Part shown: in pieces, positions 58,800 through 64,000 of the stretch
How the letters are laid out: each line of letters starts with the position of its first letter
Position numbering within the stretch: position 1 is the first letter of the stretch
DNA from: Doryteuthis pealeii
Lineage: Eukaryota > Mollusca > Cephalopoda > Myopsida > Loliginidae
Reading direction: 5' to 3'
NCBI GenBank assembly: GCA_023376005.1
Contig: CM042138.1
Location: forward strand, 98,032,766 to 98,096,765
Length of the DNA: 64,000 bases
The notes under the pieces: model-generated
Database searches by the model: none
Told to the model about the DNA's origin: nothing
Seen by the model: only the letters and a program-made list of their open reading frames with translations
Translations under genes and position numbers: made by a program

Positions 58800-59206
58800 G
58801 CAGGTAACCCATAGCATCGCCAGGGTCTTCTCGCAGTTCAGCCCTCCCAACAATGCTCCAACCTAGGTCCGTCTCCCACTCCGAATGGCTCGCTATCCTT
58901 TCCAACAACACAATTTATTGGAGCCAGAGCACGGGGACAATCATATCCAATCAGTAACCCAACCTCACAGTCCATAAGGGGGTGCACCAGGTGTACAATG
59001 TCTTTTAAGTGGGGCCACTTCTTGGCGGTTCGGTGGTCGGAATATGGACCGTTCCACTGGAATAAACTTTCTAGAGAAGACATTCCTGAGTGGTATTCTC
59101 TCTGGCGAGCGGTATCCACGCACCATTAAGGTGTTCAGTCTTCGGCTGCTGATTTTTTTTGTTCCTTTCCGTCATGGTTGTTAACCTCAGGTTGATGGGC
59201 TGGGAT
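58800..59206 (-). mobile_element. BEL/Pao retrotransposon fragment (protease / DUF1758 region)
   Basis: The minus-strand frame 59,119-58,838 reads 'KKWPHLKDIVHLVHPLMDCE', then 'VGLLIGYDCPRALAPINCVV', then 'GKDSEPFGVG'. This is the conserved block that follows the aspartic protease in many BEL/Pao polyproteins. The expected 'DLGWSIVG' continuation is in another frame. Upstream it breaks off at 59,206, where block A sequence begins. It lies directly 5' of the FIP1 sequence on the same strand. Confidence 0.75.
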
Positions 59207-60513
59207 TGGTTTGTGCTCCATTCTTCCTTAGCTAAAACACTTTCCTTCTGCTACAATACAGATAGTAGGCTTCACAAGGTCAGGGACAGTTTTTTGAGGG
59301 TAAGGAGTTATTATGACACACATTTGATGCATTATTCTGTAAACTTATAAACATGGCAGTCTTTCCTAAACATTTATTTCATTTTTGACATTCTTTTCTT
59401 TGGCACTTTATTTTTTTATTGTTTTCTTTTCTAAAAATGCATTTATTGAATAATTTTTGGATATTTTCTTTTCAGTTTACTTTTTTTCTCATAATAAACC
59501 CTGTCACCATGACATGCAATATTCCATTTTAGCCCTTACTTGGACTAGACAGGTGATCAGAAGCCCCATTCTGATCAATCAGATGGTTATATCAATCTCT
59601 AGCAACTATATGATTGTCCTGACTGTATTCTTCAAACTGCTCTTAATGCACCCCCCACACCCGATTTTTTATCACATAGGTGTTAGAAAGTGGTTGATAA
59701 GGCTCAACCACCAGTATTTATTAATGATGTTAATGAAAATTATTCTATCAACCAAACTTGAAACTTATTCAAAATGACTTGATTCAGCATTAAATAACCC
59801 GAAAAGGTTGATATGTCATAAAACAAAACAAACTTCATAATAAATTCATTAGCTAATCTTCAAAATAGTTATTAAGGAATAAAAGTATTCAGTCTGTTTA
59901 TCTAGGTTTTATTGTGCACATCTGAAATTTACAAAAATCTGAACTAAAAAACAAGGATACCAAAAAAAATTTGCTTTTAACTAAGGCACGTAATACATTG
60001 GGTATATATAGAGAGAGACAGAGAGAGAGACAAATAGACAGAGATAGACAAATAGTGGATGATGGTGTTAATGGCAGTCCCACAATTTTGCTGACAACAA
60101 ATTTGGCTTTCCGTGTCTTTACAAAGAAGTTGCTTTGCACCGTGCGCTCAAGGACGTACAGACAACACCGTAGTTCAAAAATAGTTATTTATTTTTCATA
60201 CAGTGAATGCCGTGAAAACTGTGAATTAAACGAAAATCGAATAAGTCACAATATCACACAAAATACAATGAAATACAAATACAATAAAATAGACAAATAT
60301 TACACAGAAAATTCCAACTATAAAAACATTTAAAGCACAAACTATGAATTACAAATTACACATATGAAGGGAGGGGGGTATTTAGAACTCAAATGCCACA
60401 AAAAAGCAAAACAATAATTTAACAGGGGAAAAGGATATTTCTCATTTGAGAAATTACAAATTAAACAAAAATAACAACATGTAAATAAATGCAGTTTCAG
60501 AGAGAGAATGGAG
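59207..60513 (+). repeat. Block A tail copy (1.3 kb)
   Basis: Matches 55,401-56,715 from 'tggtttgtgctccattcttc' to 'gagaatggag'. Differences are mostly single-base losses in homopolymers or dinucleotides (for example 'cagtttact' against 'cagttttact', 'tatatatagag' against 'tatatgatagag'). Confidence 0.9.
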
Positions 60514-63500
60514 TTCAGTCCAAAAAATTAGAAAATTTCTGGAAACCATTGGAGTATTTTGTAGTAAATTAGTATATATCTCAGCTAGAAAGACATTTTA
60601 AAGATTGCACCACAATTTCAATGATAAATTTGAATGCACAAATCTTACCTTTAATTTTTAATAAAACTGTAAACTTTTCAAGAAAAAATGATAGAACCAA
60701 AATTCTTAAAAATGTGTGTTTGCCTTAAAATTTAAGATTAATAATAGGCACATCTCCTGTTATACTAACAATGTTAAAAATAACCTAGTTTAGTTTTGAG
60801 AAAAGCCAGAAGTTGTATAGTGCCAAATTTAGACTCTAGTAGGGTTTACATATATAAATGATGCAGTTTTTTGCCATTACTAACAATCTTCAAAAATAAC
60901 CAACTGTTTTGTGCTTCTATATTTGATATGTCTTAATAAAATTAGTGAAATCAAATATTTTTTTTTCTAAATGAATGTTTAGTATTAAATTTCAATTCTC
61001 AACATTCCATAATTCATAACATAATGATACAATCAGATGTATAATGGGATAGGCATAAAACTTGTTCTATTAAGTTTATGAATGCAAAATTTGGGTTGCA
61101 TATTTATTCCTTTGTTACATCTTTATTCATGCATGAAAAGATCTTAAAAATATCTACTATTTATACTTCTTATCAACATCAAATAGCGGAAAATGGAATT
61201 TGAATTAAATTTGAAAAAAAGTATCCTGTGACGGGATTTTCAACTTTATTTCTACACATTTCATGATAGTAACATCCTGTCTGTCCAGAATAATCTAACC
61301 ATTTAATATTCAGAAAAAAATTGCTTGCCAACAATAGCACCTTAGCCCCCTTGAAAATAATTATCTTGGGAGCTCATGTGCAACATTCTTTTGTACTTTT
61401 TGGGAGATGGAACTTGAGTTAAAAAATTTTTAAAAGTATCCTCTGACAGGATTTTCATCTTTATTTCTACATATTCAGGACAAGTAACATCCCGTACAAG
61501 TAAAAGGTACCATGGTATAATGGTTATCATTGTGGGAAATGGACACAGTGACATAGGTTCAAATCCTGGATAAGACTGATTGAATTTCACATAGCACTAA
61601 TACCTTTGAAAAGGTATGAATCCAACTATTTTCCCTCCAGCTATGGGTAAATAGAATTTGGACTCTTAACCTTTGTACAACAACTAGTCTAGGAGAAGGA
61701 AAACTTTGAATTCAAACCTATAAAACTCCACTTAAGGAAATTGACCTTGTGTCACATCCTGCTCGTGTGGAGGGGTTGGTAAATAAATACAAATAAAAAG
61801 TCTGGCTGGAAATAATCCAACCACTTGAAATTCAGAAAAAAAATAGCTTGCCTAGAACAATAGTACCTTAGCCCCTTTGAAAGTAATTCTCTTGGGAGCT
61901 CATATACAGCATCCTTTTTATACTTTTTGAAAGGGTCTGCTAAGTCCTTTTGAGGGAGTGCCATTAGCGCCTTGTCACACAATCTAAAATCGCTTCACTT
62001 TCAATGGTAATTTTAGTTTTTAGAAAAGCCAGACATTGCCAGATGCCAAATTTAGACTCTAGTGAGGTTTACAGACATGATAATACAGTTTTTTTCCCCA
62101 TAAAACCCTGTGTGAACCATGAAAAATAAGCAGTTAATATGTTCAAAATGGTTAAATATTTTCTGGTTTGGTTTCTTTGTTTTTTAATGGTATATCAACC
62201 TTCTTGAGTTATTTAATACCAAAACATCCTTATGGTATTATTTACCCATAGCTGGGGGGGGGATAGGTTTTCATACCTTTTTAAAGCTATGTCCAAAAAT
62301 GAACGCAACTGGAGTTCAAACTCTCTACTACGATGTTGCAGACCAGCATGTTAGCCACTATACCTTTGCCAAATATTTTCTGGACACTCCATAGAATACA
62401 CAGACCTTGTAATTCTCACAATGTCAATTGTCCATTTTTTATTACAGCCTGAATATATTCAACATTTTCAGGTGTTTGCTTGTGAAACCCTTTCACAACC
62501 GGAATCACTTTCAACTGATTTTAAAATTTCACAACAAAAAGCTCACACAATGGTGTCTCACTACTGAGTAAACAGCATGAGAGAGTGCCTGTTCATACAA
62601 GTGCAGCAAGGAGGAGGAGGGGAGGAGTAGTGCCAGAATAGCTCTCAAAGTAGTTTACTACTGAGAAGAGAGCCCCTTTGGTTTGAATTCCAATTTTTCC
62701 TTCTCCTAGATTAGTTGCTATATCAACATTTAAAAGCCCAGTCTGCCCTACTATTTACCTATCACTGGAGGGAGAATAGTTGAATGTATACCTTTCCCAA
62801 GAGTATTAATGCTATGTAAAATGCAAACTGCCTCATTCAGGATTTGAACTCGAATCACTATCTCCATTTCATATGATGATAACCGTTACACCATAAGGTC
62901 TTTTCTAATTGATTGCCACGTTAAACCAAAGCTGTGCAATTGGTCCTTGAGATAATTAGAAAAGTTGGATACTTTCCTGAAATGCCAACTATATTTTATT
63001 GGAGATCACTGGTTTGTGCTCCATTCTTCCTTAGCTAAAACACTTTCCTTCTGCTACAATACAGATAGTAGGCTTCACAAGGTCAGGGACAGTTTTTTGG
63101 TAAGGAGTTATTATGACACACATTTGATGCATTATTCTGTAAACTTATAAACATTGGCAGTCTTTTCCTAAACATTTATTTCATTTTTGACATTCTTTTC
63201 TTGGCACTTTATTTTTTTATTGTTTTCTTTTCTAAAAAATGCATTTATTGAATAATTTTTGGATATTTTCTTTTCAGTTTTACTTTTTTTCTCATAATAA
63301 ACCCTGTCACCATGACATGCAATATTCCATTTTAGCCCTTACTTGGACTAGACAGGTGATCAGAAGCCCCATTCTGATCAATCAGATGGTTATATCAATC
63401 TCTAGCAACTATATGATTGTCCTGACTGTATTCTTCAAACTGCTCTTAATGCACCCCCCACACCCGATTTTTTATCACATAGGTGTTAGAAAGTGGTTGA

Positions 63501-64000
63501 TAAGGCTCAACCACCAGTATTTATTAATGATGTTAATGAAAATTATTTCTATCAACCAAACTTGAAACTTTTATCAAAATGACTTGATTCAGCATTAAAT
63601 AACCCGAAAAGGGTTGATATGTCATAAAACAAAACAAACTTCATAATAAATTCATTAGCTAATCTTCAAAATAGTTATTAAGGAATAAAAGTATTCAGTC
63701 TGTTTATCTAGGTTTTTATTGTGCACATCTGAAATTTACAAAAATCTGAACTAAAAAACAAGGATACCAAAAAAATTTGCTTTTAACTAAGGCACGTAAT
63801 ACATTGGGTATATGATAGAGAGAGACAGAGAGAGAGACAAATAGACAGAGATAGACAAATAGTGGATGATGGTGTTAATGGCAGTCCCACAATTTTGCTG
63901 ACAACAAATTTGGCTTTCCGTGTCTTTACAAAGAAGTTGCTTCGCACCGTGCGCTCAAGGACGTACAGACAACACCGTAGTTCAAAAATAGTTATTATTT
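60514..64000 (+). repeat. Block A, second full copy (runs off the window)
   Basis: Collinear with 52,895 to ~56,394. About 13 bp shorter in total, again mostly through 1-base indels, with few substitutions (for example 'gcttcgcacc' against 'gctttgcacc'). Contains duplicate copies of S1 (61,506-61,795 plus; 62,660-62,905 minus), S2 (62,175-62,370 minus) and the frameshifted possible CCDC74 exon. Confidence 0.9.

Overview
This is an AT-rich, gene-poor stretch of an invertebrate (metazoan) nuclear genome. The evidence is spliced protein exons, five or more tRNA-headed SINE families, and remnants of an RTE-type LINE, mariner/Tc1, Merlin (ISXO2-like) and hAT elements, BEL/Pao and Ty3/gypsy. Nothing prokaryotic is present. 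The species cannot be fixed from the sequence. The element mix would suit a mollusc or another lophotrochozoan, but that is only a guess.

Layout. 1-4.3 kb: AT-rich non-coding repeats, including two ~1.29 kb tandem units with G-runs and a ~540 bp foldback element. 4.34-5.72 kb: an internally deleted, frameshifted RTE-like LINE. 8.47-9.59 kb: an intact single-exon gene for a 373-residue protein with two or three death-domain-like folds. 10-32 kb: intergenic repeats, namely foldback elements, a decayed Merlin transposase, a 232 bp perfect tandem duplication, a hAT-like MITE, two deleted mariner elements, SINEs, a second RTE fragment and a Tc1 transposase tail.

32.8-52.0 kb (perhaps to 55.0 kb), plus strand: a CCDC74-like coiled-coil gene. 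Four exons keep phase exactly across about 19 kb, and a possible fifth exon follows. Its introns hold most of the SINE copies and a young, complete but non-coding LTR retrotransposon at 40,448-42,471. That element has identical-looking 419 bp LTRs, an ATAC target duplication, a tRNA-Trp-type primer site and a polypurine tract, all reading on the minus strand.

52.9-64 kb: a ~3.8 kb block (A) occurs once in full, once as a 1.3 kb tail, and once again up to the window end. The copies differ mainly by 1-base indels. Between copies lies a 2.5 kb minus-strand segment. It runs from a BEL/Pao protease-region fragment, through an intronless FIP1 (FIP1L1-type mRNA 3'-end processing factor) sequence, to a short tail resembling a BEL/Pao pol C-terminus, then a polypurine tract and a putative LTR. 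This looks like a host FIP1 cDNA caught inside a retrotransposon, and it is the most unusual object in the window.

The genes do not form a functional unit. The only host genes with convincing coding signal are the death-domain gene and CCDC74. The FIP1 sequence is broken and is probably a pseudogene or chimera.
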